This document shows positions 55,744 to 64,000 of a DNA stretch of 64,000 nt, piece by piece. Source of the stretch: Bog-159 sp963707465 (GTDB taxonomy: Bacteria; Acidobacteriota; Terriglobia; Bryobacterales; Bryobacteraceae); assembly GCA_963707465.1 (NCBI GenBank), contig CAVPQK010000011.1, positions 186,001 to 250,000 of the forward strand. The letters run 5' to 3'. Within the stretch, counting starts at the first letter, position 1. Every line of letters starts with the position of its first letter. The position numbers were made by a program, and so were the translations under genes. The notes below the pieces were generated by a model that worked only from the letters and a program-made list of their open reading frames with translations, had not been told where the DNA came from and did not search any database.

Positions 55744-58197
55744 TTAGCGCGCGAAGTAACTGCGCGAGGGCGGCGGCGCGTGGACCCCTTTGACAGCCAG
55801 CCAAAGGATGTCGTTTAACTCATCGGCATCGGCGCGGTCTTCCTCGCTGAAATCCAAACGGGAGGAGCGCTCGGCAGTCGGCGACCGCAAAGGATTGCGT
55901 TCGTCGAGCGGGACGCGCGGCTTTTCGGCGGCGTAGGGCTCCGGGTCCGCGGCCGCCTGGAACGCGGCGGACAGGGGCCGCGCCGCGGCGTCGAACTGGG
56001 TCATGGGCCGCAGCCCCAGGATCAGCTCCATGGTGCGCAACATGGAGGCGGTGTTGTACATGGAGCTATCCACGGCTTTGTGCCTGACGTAGGGCGAGAT
56101 GAGGAACGCGGGCGAGCGGTGCGAATCGACGTGGTCGGGGCCGTTCTGCGCGTCGTCTTCCAGCACGCAGATGAGCGTGCTCGGCCAGAAACGGCTCCGG
56201 GATACGGCTTCCACCAGCATCCCCAGCGCATAGTCGTTATCCGCGTTCATGGCGATCGGGGTTAGCTTGCCGCGCTGGGTGCCGCTGGTGTGATCGTTAC
56301 CGAGGCGCATAAACATCAGTCGCGGCATGACGCCGGATTTCTCAAACTCCGTGAGGTCGGCTAGAAATACTTTCACGCGCTCCACGTCGGGGTATTCCAG
56401 ATCGAAGTCGCGGTAGTGGAGGTTGGTGACGCTTTTGAGCACGGGGTCGCGGACCAATTCGATCTGCGTGCCGTCGGGAGCGGCCTGGGCGCGGTTCTGC
56501 GCCATGTAGCCGTAGTTGCGCATGGAGATTCCCGTGCCGGCGGCGCTCGACCAGAGATATCCGGCCGGCGGCGCATCGGTGGGATCCTGCTCTTCATAAT
56601 CGTAATGGTTGCGGCGGTTGGCGTAACTGTTGGGCCACATCTTCTGGATGTAATCGGTGGCGATGGCCGCGGTGGACCAGGAGTGGCCGTCCGCGCTGAC
56701 ATCGCCGTTCACATAGAAGTTATCCAGCAGCACGAACTGGCGCGCGATCTTGTGCTCGTTGGGCGTGACCTTTTCGCCGAACAGCACCAGCGACGGATCG
56801 CCGTTGCCTTCCTTCATATCTCCCAGCACCTGGTCGTAGGAGCGGTTTTCCTTCACGATGTAGATGATGTGTTCGATGGGCGGGAACGGGTTGGGCGTTT
56901 CCAGCTTCTCGTCGCGATACGGGGAGTTGGCGATGGCGGTGCGGGTGTAAGCATCCAGTTGCGATGAGGTGAAGGGATCGATGAAAGAGGCGGTACCGGT
57001 TTGGATGCGGGCCACGTATTCCTCGATGCCGGCGTCACCCTGGTGGCTGACGGCGGGGCGGCGCCCCGGATTGGGCCCGTGCGGATTCGGATGCGAGCCG
57101 AGCCCGCGGCCATTCAGCACCACCAGCGTGCCGTTGGGCAGTTCGCGCGCCGCGGTGGGATACCAGCCGGTGGGAATGAATCCGTCGACATGGCTGCGTT
57201 CCTCGGAGATATCCGCGACCGCCACCACGTTGGCATCGGAGCAGACCACGTACAGGCGCTTGCCTTGCGCGCCGATGGCGAGTCCACTGGGAGTCATGCC
57301 GGCGGGCTGGCGCGGCGTCATGGCGGTATTGATGGTCTCGATCAGCCGCAGTTCCTTGCCTTCGGAAACGCCCAGGGCATAGACGCTGTTGGTATTGGAG
57401 GCGGCGATAAACAGGCGCGCGACCCAGGCGCCTTCCCCTTCGGCCTCACTCTTGCCGGTGAGCCAGAGCATGTCGGTAGGATGCGGGCCGAGCCGCACAT
57501 TCGCAAGCTGATTCCCTGAGGCGGTATCGTAGTGACCTACGGAGCCGTCTGCCCAGCTGGTGACGAAGAACGACTTGCCATCCGGATGGAAGAGGATGCG
57601 GTAAGGGCGGCGGCCGGTCTTGACGCGATCGATGATCATGCCGGACTGCGGATTGATCACCACCACCAAGTCGTGATAAAGTTCCGCGGCGTAGATCAGG
57701 CGGCCGTCGGGGGTCATGGCGACGTCGCCGATGAAGTCCTCATGCGTACGCTTATCGGGAGTGACCACCGGGAAGGTGCGGGTGGGTTCCAGGGCGCCAT
57801 CGGCGAAGGAGAATTCGAAGACCGCCGCGCGCGAGCCGCCGCTGACGTACACGCGGTCACCCTTGGGCGAAAAGGTCAGCCCCAGCCAGCCGTCGGCCAC
57901 CGGCACGCGATGGATCTCGTGTCCGGTTGAGGCCTCCAGCACGCTGATGGAGGGCGGCTTGTATCCGCCGTTCAACACCAGCAGGTAGCGGCCATCGGGT
58001 GAGAGCGCGGTGGACATGGGGAAGGTGTCCAGCGGGATCTGCTTGCCGGCCGCTTCGATGCGCCAGCCGGAGTTGAGCAAAAATCCGCCCGTGGGCAGCG
58101 GGCCGACCTGCTCGCGCGGAGCCGGTTGGGAGCTGAGGAGGGCGGCGAGCAGGAGGAGGGCAATGACGAAAGATAGGCGCATCCTGCTTACGATCAT
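55744..58197 (-). CDS. YncE-like beta-propeller fused to phosphoesterase domain
   Basis: The product has 817 residues. A signal peptide (RLSFVIALLLLAALLSSQP) is followed by a beta-propeller (about 40-390) with YVSGGSRAAVFEF-type blades. Then comes a PF04185-like phosphoesterase/alkaline phosphatase-type domain (about 420-740): IEHIIYIVKENRSYDQVLGD with the nucleophile-region ENRSYD, then VSADGHSWSTAAIATDYIQK and MRLGNDHTSGTQRG. In the family this part acts on phosphodiesters or phospholipids with metals. It is exported. It precedes the GH57 gene in the same direction. The substrate is unknown. Confidence 0.85.
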   Translation of the reverse strand: MIVSRMRLSFVIALLLLAALLSSQPAPREQVGPLPTGGFLLNSGWRIEAAGKQIPLDTFPMSTALSPDGRYLLVLNGGYKPPSISVLEASTGHEIHRVPVADGWLGLTFSPKGDRVYVSGGSRAAVFEFSFADGALEPTRTFPVVTPDKRTHEDFIGDVAMTPDGRLIYAAELYHDLVVVINPQSGMIIDRVKTGRRPYRILFHPDGKSFFVTSWADGSVGHYDTASGNQLANVRLGPHPTDMLWLTGKSEAEGEGAWVARLFIAASNTNSVYALGVSEGKELRLIETINTAMTPRQPAGMTPSGLAIGAQGKRLYVVCSDANVVAVADISEERSHVDGFIPTGWYPTAARELPNGTLVVLNGRGLGSHPNPHGPNPGRRPAVSHQGDAGIEEYVARIQTGTASFIDPFTSSQLDAYTRTAIANSPYRDEKLETPNPFPPIEHIIYIVKENRSYDQVLGDMKEGNGDPSLVLFGEKVTPNEHKIARQFVLLDNFYVNGDVSADGHSWSTAAIATDYIQKMWPNSYANRRNHYDYEEQDPTDAPPAGYLWSSAAGTGISMRNYGYMAQNRAQAAPDGTQIELVRDPVLKSVTNLHYRDFDLEYPDVERVKVFLADLTEFEKSGVMPRLMFMRLGNDHTSGTQRGKLTPIAMNADNDYALGMLVEAVSRSRFWPSTLICVLEDDAQNGPDHVDSHRSPAFLISPYVRHKAVDSSMYNTASMLRTMELILGLRPMTQFDAAARPLSAAFQAAADPEPYAAEKPRVPLDERNPLRSPTAERSSRLDFSEEDRADADELNDILWLAVKGVHAPPPSRSYFAR

Positions 58198-58243
58198 ACC
58201 GTGCGGTGCTTCGCACGATCAAAGCTCCGGACGCGGTGACCCG

Positions 58244-59302
58244 CTATCCCAACTTGGGCGGCAGATCCGTCATGGGGCCCATCCAGAGCAATTCGCGCTC
58301 GATGTCTTTGTGGAGCTGATATTTCCGCCGCACCGAGGCGATCTTTTCGCCCCGCACTTGGATCTTATCCAGGTCGAATTGGCCCAAACCAAACTGGCCG
58401 CAGAAGTTCAGATAGCCGATCCACTTGGGGTCGATGCCCATGGCCTCCACGCCCACGCGATCCGCGGCGATGTAGTCCGTGGAGGCGATGGCCACGCGCG
58501 ACGGCACCGGCGTGCCGGACGCCGGACCGTTGCCTTCCATGCCTTCGAAGCCGTCGATCACCGTCGCGCCCCAGAAGGGCCGCAGCTTCTGCGCGGTCAG
58601 GAACATGTTGTAGTGCGTCTGACGCAAGCCAGTGTGGTAGCGGCGCTTGTCGTTCCAGTGGGGCGTTTCCTTGGGCGCGAAATGCAGCGGCGCGCCCAGC
58701 ACCATGTTCTTCACCGACAGCGTGGCGACTACCGTATTGTGCGTTTTCAGGATCGCCGCGCAGATGATGAACGCATCCGGATCGAGCAGCCGCGCCGCCA
58801 GCCTTACGGGAGCCGGATGGATGTCGAAATCGATCAGCGGCATGGTCTGATAGCGCGCTTCCTGGTTCAGGTCGATCAGGCTCACGTGCTGCGCGCGGCG
58901 TTCGGCGGCCACCCGGTCGTAGTGGAAATTCTCGAAGCCGTCCAGGGTCTCGCCGGCGGACGCCTCCGCGATCATCACCGGCCCTTTGAAGCGCGGCGCC
59001 AGGTAATCCAGGATGCCGTGCAGCGCCTCGGCATTGGTGGCCGCCAGCGGATTCACCGTCGACACGTTGTTGGGCTTGATGACCACGTACTTCTTCCGGC
59101 GCAGCGCCGGCCGGATCTGGTCGTCGATGGCCTCCAGGGCGTCGTGCACGTTTTTCCGCCGGTCGTCGCCCTTGATTAGGGAAACGGCCGCGCCAGCGGA
59201 CGCGGGCGCCGGTTGGGATGGGGATCTGGCTGCGAGCAGGCTGTGCGCCACCAGCGCGCCCGAGCCGCCCAGGAACAAACGTCGCGAGAAATCTGTTGGC
59301 AT
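58244..59302 (-). CDS. Tat-exported DUF362 protein
   Basis: In this 352-residue protein the twin-arginine signal MPTDFSRRLFLGGSGALVA is at the N-terminus, which is why ATG 59302 is chosen over an earlier in-frame start. The DUF362 body contains VVIKPNNVSTVNPLAATNAE, CAAILKTHNTVVATLSVKNM and YIAADRVGVEAMGIDP. There is no ferredoxin-like Cys cluster as in some DUF362 proteins. It lies divergent from the aldo-keto reductase, which is also Tat-exported. The function is not known. Confidence 0.8.
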   Translation of the reverse strand: MPTDFSRRLFLGGSGALVAHSLLAARSPSQPAPASAGAAVSLIKGDDRRKNVHDALEAIDDQIRPALRRKKYVVIKPNNVSTVNPLAATNAEALHGILDYLAPRFKGPVMIAEASAGETLDGFENFHYDRVAAERRAQHVSLIDLNQEARYQTMPLIDFDIHPAPVRLAARLLDPDAFIICAAILKTHNTVVATLSVKNMVLGAPLHFAPKETPHWNDKRRYHTGLRQTHYNMFLTAQKLRPFWGATVIDGFEGMEGNGPASGTPVPSRVAIASTDYIAADRVGVEAMGIDPKWIGYLNFCGQFGLGQFDLDKIQVRGEKIASVRRKYQLHKDIERELLWMGPMTDLPPKLG

Positions 59303-59356
59303 AAACAGTCGCTCCGGTCTAGAATAAGATTTTATCATCCTATTAGGAGAATATCC

Positions 59357-60523
59357 ATGCCGGAATCATCCCGTCGCAATTTCCTGCTCGCCGGACTGGC
59401 CGCGCCCGCCGCGGCATCGGCCGCCCGCTCCGCGGACGATCCCATACACGGCGGTCCGCCGCGCCTCGCGACCGCCTCCCCGCAACTGCGCTACCGCATA
59501 CTGGGCCAGACCGGTCTGAAAGTGACCAGCGTAGGGTTCGGCTGCATGATCACCTCCGATGCCAGCGTGATCGAACGCGCCGCCGATATCGGCATCACCT
59601 ATTTCGATACCGCCCGCGTCTACCAGAGCGGCAACAACGAGCGCATGGTGGGCGCCGCGCTCAAGGGCAAGCGGCAGAACATCACCCTGTCTAGCAAGAC
59701 GCCGTCCAAGACCAAAGAAGCCGCGCTGGCGGACCTGGATACCAGTCTGAAGGAACTGGGCACGGATCATCTGGACATCTGGTACCTGCACGCCAAGGAC
59801 AAGCCCGCGGATGTGACCGACGAACTGATTGACGCGCAGCAGACCGCCAAGAAAGCCGGCAAGATCCGCTTCGCGGGCGTCAGTACGCATAAGGGCCAGG
59901 CGGAGCTGATTCCCGCGCTGACCGCCAATCCGCATATCGATGTGATCCTGACGGCGTACAACTTCAGCATGGGCCAGACGCTCGACCCGGTAATCGCCGC
60001 GGCGCACGCAGCGGGCAAAGGCGTAGTGGCCATGAAAGTGATGGCCGGCGGCTTCCGCAACACCAAGCCCGGCGACAAGATGTACAACACCTTTAAGCGG
60101 GACGGCGCGCTGCTGGCGGCCTTGCGCTGGGTGCTGAGAAGCTCGGATGTCGATACCACCGTTCCCAGCATGACCGATGTGGACCAGCTCGAAGAGAATC
60201 TGAAAGCCATGACCGGCGGCTTCAGCAGGTCCGACGAGACGCTGCTCGCCAGGCAACTGAAGCACATCGCGCCGCTCTATTGCCGCATGTGCGGCCAGTG
60301 CGACGGCGCATGCGCCAAGGGTCTGCCGGTAGCGGATATCCTGCGCTGCCTTACCTATGCGGATGGATATGGGCAGTTTTCGCTTGGCCGGGAGCGATTT
60401 CTTGAGTTGCCGGCGGAGGTAGCGCAGGTGCGCTGCGATTCGTGCGGCGCCTGCACGGTCGATTGCCCGCATGGGGTGCGCGTGGCCGAGCGGTTGGGGC
60501 GCGCGCAGGAACTGTTCGCGTGA
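59357..60523 (+). CDS. Tat-exported aldo-keto reductase with C-terminal 4Fe-4S cysteine motifs
   Basis: In the 388-residue protein AGGAGA lies six bases before ATG 59357. A Tat signal (SSRRNFLLAGLAAPAAASAA) leads into an AKR barrel with TYFDTARVYQSG (Asp and Tyr), ITLSSKTPSK (Lys) and IWYLHAKD (His), the catalytic tetrad. The C-terminal part has CRMCGQCDGACAKG and CDSCGACTVDCPHG, two 4Fe-4S sites. The combination suggests electron transfer instead of simple NADPH use. Its stop overlaps the next gene (GTGA). Confidence 0.87.
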   Translation: MPESSRRNFLLAGLAAPAAASAARSADDPIHGGPPRLATASPQLRYRILGQTGLKVTSVGFGCMITSDASVIERAADIGITYFDTARVYQSGNNERMVGAALKGKRQNITLSSKTPSKTKEAALADLDTSLKELGTDHLDIWYLHAKDKPADVTDELIDAQQTAKKAGKIRFAGVSTHKGQAELIPALTANPHIDVILTAYNFSMGQTLDPVIAAAHAAGKGVVAMKVMAGGFRNTKPGDKMYNTFKRDGALLAALRWVLRSSDVDTTVPSMTDVDQLEENLKAMTGGFSRSDETLLARQLKHIAPLYCRMCGQCDGACAKGLPVADILRCLTYADGYGQFSLGRERFLELPAEVAQVRCDSCGACTVDCPHGVRVAERLGRAQELFA

Positions 60524-61335
60524 AGGCCCTGTTCGTGGCGCAGGCACTCGTGCCAGCCGCGCTGGCGCTATTGCCGGCGCAGACTCCGAAGTGCGATCTG
60601 GTGGCGGGCTGGACCCAGCAAGGCCCGGCGCGCGCCTACGAAGCCTCGAACCTGTTCGAATACATGGACGGCAATGCCGAAGGCTATCTGCTGTACGGCT
60701 TCGTGGCCATGCACGGCGTTACCTGCGTCCAGGGCGCCGATTCGATCCTGATCGACGTTTCCGAATTCGCGGACGGCGATTCGGCCTACGGCATGTTCAG
60801 CGCCAATCGCGATCTACGGCTGCCGGCCGAGGCGCTGGGAGCGGGCGGGCAGCTTACGCCGCGCCGGGTGATCTTCACCAAGGGTCCTTACTATGCGGAG
60901 TTGGCCGCCAACCCGGATAAGGACCACACGCCGGCCCTGCGCGCCTTCTCGGCCGCGCTCGAGAAGTTGCTGCCCGGCGCCACCGCCGCGCCCGCCGCGC
61001 TGGCCTGGTTTCCAACCGAGGGGCAGAAGTCCGTGCGGCTCGTTCCGGAAAGCGTGCTCGGCCTGCGCCTGCTGGCGCGCGGCTACGTGGCCGAGTATGA
61101 ATTCGGCAAGGCGTTCGTGGTCCGGGAGGAGTCGCCCGGCGAGGCTGCGGCCGTTATGGATAAATTGCGCGCGCGTTTCGGCCAGACCGGCGATCCGCTG
61201 CAGTTGACGGACCGCTATTTGGGCCGCCTCTGCTTCATCCAAAAAGGGCCGTACATTGCGGGCTACGCCAACGTAGCGGAAGGGCACGATCCGGCGGTTC
61301 TGGCTTCGGCACTGGCAGCGCGGCTGCCGGAATAA
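60520..61335 (+). CDS. DUF6599-like secreted protein
   Basis: In this 271-residue protein a leader (VKALFVAQALVPAALALLPA) precedes WTQQGPARAYEASNLFEYMD and GNAEGYLLYGFVAMHGVTCV, the pattern of the DUF6599 family seen in Acidobacteria. Later FTKGPYYAELAANPDKDH and the second half repeat a similar fold. The GTG start at 60520 overlaps the reductase stop, so it is coupled to it. The function is unknown; it is likely periplasmic. Confidence 0.7.
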   Translation: MKALFVAQALVPAALALLPAQTPKCDLVAGWTQQGPARAYEASNLFEYMDGNAEGYLLYGFVAMHGVTCVQGADSILIDVSEFADGDSAYGMFSANRDLRLPAEALGAGGQLTPRRVIFTKGPYYAELAANPDKDHTPALRAFSAALEKLLPGATAAPAALAWFPTEGQKSVRLVPESVLGLRLLARGYVAEYEFGKAFVVREESPGEAAAVMDKLRARFGQTGDPLQLTDRYLGRLCFIQKGPYIAGYANVAEGHDPAVLASALAARLPE

Positions 61336-61353
61336 TTTGGCATAATATCTCGC

Positions 61354-61836
61354 ATGGCATCCGATCCGAAGCGCGAACTTCTCCGGCACACCGTTGCTAC
61401 GCTGGCCTATCGCGGCGGCAAAGCCGTGCGTGGAGCTCCGCCTGAATTCGCGGCATACCGCGCGGGCGAAACATCGCGCACGCCGAGCCAGATCCTGGCG
61501 CACATGGGCGATCTGCTGGACTGGTCGCTCTCGGTGGCGAAAGGGAACGAGGAGTGGCACAATTCCAAGCCGCTCGCCTGGGAGCAGGAAGTAGCGCGGT
61601 TCTTCGCGGCTTTGGATCGGCTCGACGCGTACCTGGCTTCGGATGCGCCGTTGCACGAGTCGGCCGAAAAGCTGTTCCAAGGGCCCATCGCCGACGCGCT
61701 CACCCACGCCGGGCAGATCGCGATGCTGCGGCGCCTGGCCGGCTGCCCCATGCCGGGCGAGAATTACCATCGGGCGGAGATCGTGGCCGGTCGGGTAGGG
61801 GCGGAGCAGACGCCCGCGCGGCGCGAGTTCGACTGA
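61354..61836 (+). CDS. DinB-like four-helix protein
   Basis: The 160-residue helical protein has His residues spaced as in DinB/YfiT metal-site families: ELLRHTVATLAYRGG (His12), QILAHMGDLLDWSL (His50) and ALTHAGQIAMLRRLAG. GENYHRAEIVAGRV follows. It is probably a metal-dependent transferase-like or stress protein of unknown substrate. It stands 18 bases after the DUF6599 gene, and trpC follows on the same strand. Confidence 0.7.
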   Translation: MASDPKRELLRHTVATLAYRGGKAVRGAPPEFAAYRAGETSRTPSQILAHMGDLLDWSLSVAKGNEEWHNSKPLAWEQEVARFFAALDRLDAYLASDAPLHESAEKLFQGPIADALTHAGQIAMLRRLAGCPMPGENYHRAEIVAGRVGAEQTPARREFD

Positions 61837-61868
61837 GTCGGCCCCCCGGTTTGCTACCATTGATTTAA

Positions 61869-62660
61869 TTGACCGAAACCGTTCCGGACATCCTGGCCCG
61901 TATTGTCGCGCATAAGCGGGAGCTCGCTTCGCCCGCCCCTGGTGTGCGTAAACAATGGGAGCGGCAGGCGGAACTGGCGCGCGCGGGACGGCGTGATTTT
62001 CGGCGGGCGCTGGCCACACGGGTGCCGGCCATCATTGCCGAGATCAAGAAAGCCTCGCCCAGCAAGGGATTGCTGGCGCCGGATTTCGATCCCGCGCGGC
62101 TGGCCGGTCAATATGACGCCGGCCGGGCAGCCGCGCTTTCCGTGCTCACCGACGGACCATTTTTTCAGGGCAGCCTGGCCGACCTGGCGGCGGCGCGCGC
62201 AGCCTGCGGATTGCCGGTGCTGCGGAAGGATTTCACCCTCGATGCGGATCACGTGCTGGAGGCGGCGGCCGGCGGCGCGGACGCCATCCTGCTGATTGCG
62301 GCCATCCTGGAGGGGCGCGAGATTCGCGAATTGGCGGACCTGGGGGCGGGTTACGGAATGGCCGCGATTGTCGAGGTCCACAACGAACGGGAACTGGGCG
62401 CAGCCCTGGACGCGGGCGCTGAAATCGTGGGAGTGAACAACCGCGATCTGGCCACGTTCGAGGTGACGCTCGAAACCTCGCTCCGCCTCGCGGCACGCAT
62501 CCCGCCCGGCGTGCTGATGGTGAGCGAGAGCGGCATCGGTTCAGCGCGGGATATCCAGCGGCTGCGCGAGGCAGGCTATCAGGCCTTCCTGGTGGGCGAG
62601 CACCTGATGAAGTCGCCGGACCCGGCCGCCGCGCTGCGGGCTTTGCTTAGCGTTGGGTGA
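61869..62660 (+). CDS. trpC: Indole-3-glycerol phosphate synthase
   Basis: The 263-residue TIM barrel has IIAEIKKASPSKGLL (phosphate and substrate residues, with the catalytic Lys), DGPFFQGSLADLAAARAACG, VLRKDFTLDADHVLEAAAGG, VGVNNRDLATFEVTLE and MVSESGIGSARDIQRL. It closes the indole ring in tryptophan synthesis. The start is TTG 61869, whose frame begins at the usual place. It precedes trpF by four bases. No leader peptide or attenuator is visible upstream. Confidence 0.95.
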   Translation: MTETVPDILARIVAHKRELASPAPGVRKQWERQAELARAGRRDFRRALATRVPAIIAEIKKASPSKGLLAPDFDPARLAGQYDAGRAAALSVLTDGPFFQGSLADLAAARAACGLPVLRKDFTLDADHVLEAAAGGADAILLIAAILEGREIRELADLGAGYGMAAIVEVHNERELGAALDAGAEIVGVNNRDLATFEVTLETSLRLAARIPPGVLMVSESGIGSARDIQRLREAGYQAFLVGEHLMKSPDPAAALRALLSVG

Positions 62661-62664
62661 AGGC

Positions 62665-63255
62665 ATGATGGTGAAGATCTGCGGCATCACCAATCGCGAC
62701 GATGCGCTGGCGGCCATCGATGGAGGCGCGGCGGCGTTGGGCTTCAACTTTTATCCGGCGAGCCCGCGATATATCGCGCCGGAGGATGCGGCGGCCATCG
62801 CGGCGGAACTTCCGGTGGGCGTGTGGAAGGTGGGCGTGTTCGTGGACGAATCTCCGGAGAGCGTGCTGCGCACCGCGGGACAGGTGGGTTTGAATATCGC
62901 GCAATTGCACGGCAGCGAGGCGCCGGAGCAGTATCCGCGGGGCATACGGGTGTGGAAGGCGATTCGCATGCCGGCAGACGGAAGCGCCTGCCCCACCACA
63001 GCAGCGGAAGGGGTGGAGGCGGTGTTGTTGGATGGCCCGGCTTCGGGGCAGGTGTTCGATTGGGCGCGGGTGCCGCGCGGTAGTGGAAAGCTGATCCTGG
63101 CGGGTGGACTGGACGCGGGCAACGTGCGGGAGGCCGTGGAGCAAGCGCATCCCTGGGGCGTGGATGCCTGTTCGAAACTGGAAAGCTCGCCGGGACGAAA
63201 GGACCGTTTCAAGATGGCGGCATTTCTGAAGGCCGCACTGGCGGCTGCGCCATGA
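62665..63255 (+). CDS. trpF: Phosphoribosylanthranilate isomerase
   Basis: The 196-residue barrel has MVKICGITNRDDALAAIDGG (catalytic Cys), LGFNFYPASPRYI, VGVFVDESPESVL and GKLILAGGLDAGNVREAV with the catalytic Asp. It isomerises phosphoribosyl anthranilate. The ATG at 62665 has GAAGG in front; GTG 62653 would overlap trpC. Its stop overlaps the trpB start (ATGA). Confidence 0.94.
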   Translation: MMVKICGITNRDDALAAIDGGAAALGFNFYPASPRYIAPEDAAAIAAELPVGVWKVGVFVDESPESVLRTAGQVGLNIAQLHGSEAPEQYPRGIRVWKAIRMPADGSACPTTAAEGVEAVLLDGPASGQVFDWARVPRGSGKLILAGGLDAGNVREAVEQAHPWGVDACSKLESSPGRKDRFKMAAFLKAALAAAP

Positions 63256-64000
63256 CGGCCACGCAACCGGACGCGGGCGGGCATTTCGGTCCTTACGGCG
63301 GGCGTTTCGTGCCGGAAGTGCTGATGGCGCCGCTCGAAGAATTGGAGACGGCGTATCTGGAAGCGCGCGGCGACCCGGCGTTCCAGGCGGAGTTGAGCGA
63401 CCTGCTACGGAACTACGCCGGACGGCCCACGCCGCTGTATTTCGCGCAGCGGCTCACGGAACATTTGGGTGGCGCGCGGATCTACATCAAGCGCGAAGAC
63501 CTGTTGCACACCGGCGCGCACAAGATCAACAACACGCTGGGGCAGGGGCTGCTGGCGCGGCGCATGGGCAAGCGGCGCATCATCGCCGAGACCGGCGCGG
63601 GGCAGCACGGCGTGGCCACGGCTACGGTCTGCGCGCGCCTGGGCCTGGATTGCGTGGTCTACATGGGCGAGGAGGACATGCGCCGGCAGCGGCTCAACGT
63701 TTTCCGCATGCGCCTGCTGGGCGCGCAAGTGGTCCCGGTGTCGAGCGGCAGCCGCACGCTGAAGGACGCCATCAACGAGGCGATGCGCGATTGGGTGACC
63801 AACGTCGGCGCCACTTATTATCTGTTGGGGTCGGCGCTGGGGCCGCATCCGTATCCGGTGATGGTGCGCGATTTTCAGAAAGTGATCGGAGAGGAAGCGC
63901 GCCGCCAGATTCTGGAGATGGAGGGGCGCTTGCCGGACGCGGTGTTGGCCTGCGTGGGCGGCGGCAGCAACGCCATCGGCATCTTTCACGCGTTCGTGCC
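63252..64000 (+). CDS. trpB: Tryptophan synthase beta chain (N-terminal part, cut by window end)
   Basis: The frame from ATG 63252 stays open to the last base (about 249 residues). It has GHFGPYGGRFVPEVLMAPLE at the start, KREDLLHTGAHKINNTLGQG with the PLP-binding Lys, ETGAGQHGVATATVCARLGL and YMGEEDMRRQRLNVFRMRLL, then CVGGGSNAIGIFHAFV. It condenses indole with serine. The trpF stop overlaps its start, so trpC-trpF-trpB is one operon. trpA would be expected next. Confidence 0.95.
   Translation, partial: MTATQPDAGGHFGPYGGRFVPEVLMAPLEELETAYLEARGDPAFQAELSDLLRNYAGRPTPLYFAQRLTEHLGGARIYIKREDLLHTGAHKINNTLGQGLLARRMGKRRIIAETGAGQHGVATATVCARLGLDCVVYMGEEDMRRQRLNVFRMRLLGAQVVPVSSGSRTLKDAINEAMRDWVTNVGATYYLLGSALGPHPYPVMVRDFQKVIGEEARRQILEMEGRLPDAVLACVGGGSNAIGIFHAFV

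Overview
The window looks like a chromosomal segment of an acidobacterium, most likely of the Solibacter/Bryobacterales type. It is GC-rich with ATG, GTG and TTG starts and many four-base ATGA/GTGA stop-start overlaps. It carries families typical of that phylum: a TIGR03436-type VWFA protein (44559-46187), an acidobacterial MacB/FtsX-like permease (about 16914-19301), a DUF6599-like protein and an NHL/virginiamycin-lyase-like repeat protein. The placement comes from gene content only.

Layout. 1-8.6 kb: arginine genes (argF-argG and argH-argR, minus strand) split by two glycosyltransferases and a methyltransferase, plus a LysR regulator and the start of a secreted repeat protein; tandem ARG boxes lie over the argF promoter. 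8.6-14.95 kb: an accessory island bounded by an exact 26-bp inverted repeat, holding a retropepsin-like pair, an IS21-family element with a DUF4288 cargo gene, an IS1-like transposase whose stop codon lies in the IS21 end, an MqsA-type toxin-antitoxin operon with two operators, and a small basic protein. 15-20.9 kb: Fic protein, phosphoesterase, damaged permease, TIR-TM-TPR protein. 20.9-26 kb: a five-gene operon (CoA-transferase, ferredoxin, 2-oxoacid:ferredoxin oxidoreductase alpha and fused beta-gamma, branched-chain aminotransferase) that fits conversion of branched-chain amino acids to acyl-CoA and acids. 26-27.8 kb: decayed DNA (frameshifted DUF433/DUF5615 pair, NTPase-like relic) between two copies of the ilvE 3' end.

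28-31 kb: a phosphonate-use cluster (PhnZ-like HD oxygenase, OPA/MFS transporter, TIGR03364-like FAD oxidoreductase). 31.1-31.5 kb: a decayed HEPN-type pair. 31.7-37.1 kb: two large genes of the 2-hydroxyacyl-CoA dehydratase/activase type, broken by about 17 small indels yet well conserved between them. 37.1-39.2 kb: a hicB fragment, a SEFIR-domain protein and a PIN toxin pair, bounded by inverted copies of a 42-bp double palindrome. 39.2-43.4 kb: an FhaA-like FHA protein and a single polypeptide fusing a SEDS glycosyltransferase with a class B PBP. 43.5-53 kb: secreted NHL and VWFA proteins, a second transpeptidase, a lone nuoA, a membrane MutS-like ATPase, a Ser/Thr kinase, then a chimeric duplication joining the 3' ends of the GH57 and MutS-like genes. 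53-61.8 kb: DUF4258-type toxin-antitoxin pair, GH57 glycosidase, YncE-like/phosphoesterase fusion, DUF362 protein, Tat-exported aldo-keto reductase, DUF6599 and DinB-like proteins. 61.9-64 kb: trpC-trpF-trpB, cut by the window end.

The window alternates between well-kept housekeeping operons and accessory patches rich in toxin-antitoxin modules (six intact or broken), insertion sequences and repeat-bounded segments. The best candidates for new biology are the repeat-bounded SEFIR module with its unassigned C-terminal domain, the SEDS-PBP fusion beside an FHA protein, the three-gene IS21 element and the GH57/MutS chimera.
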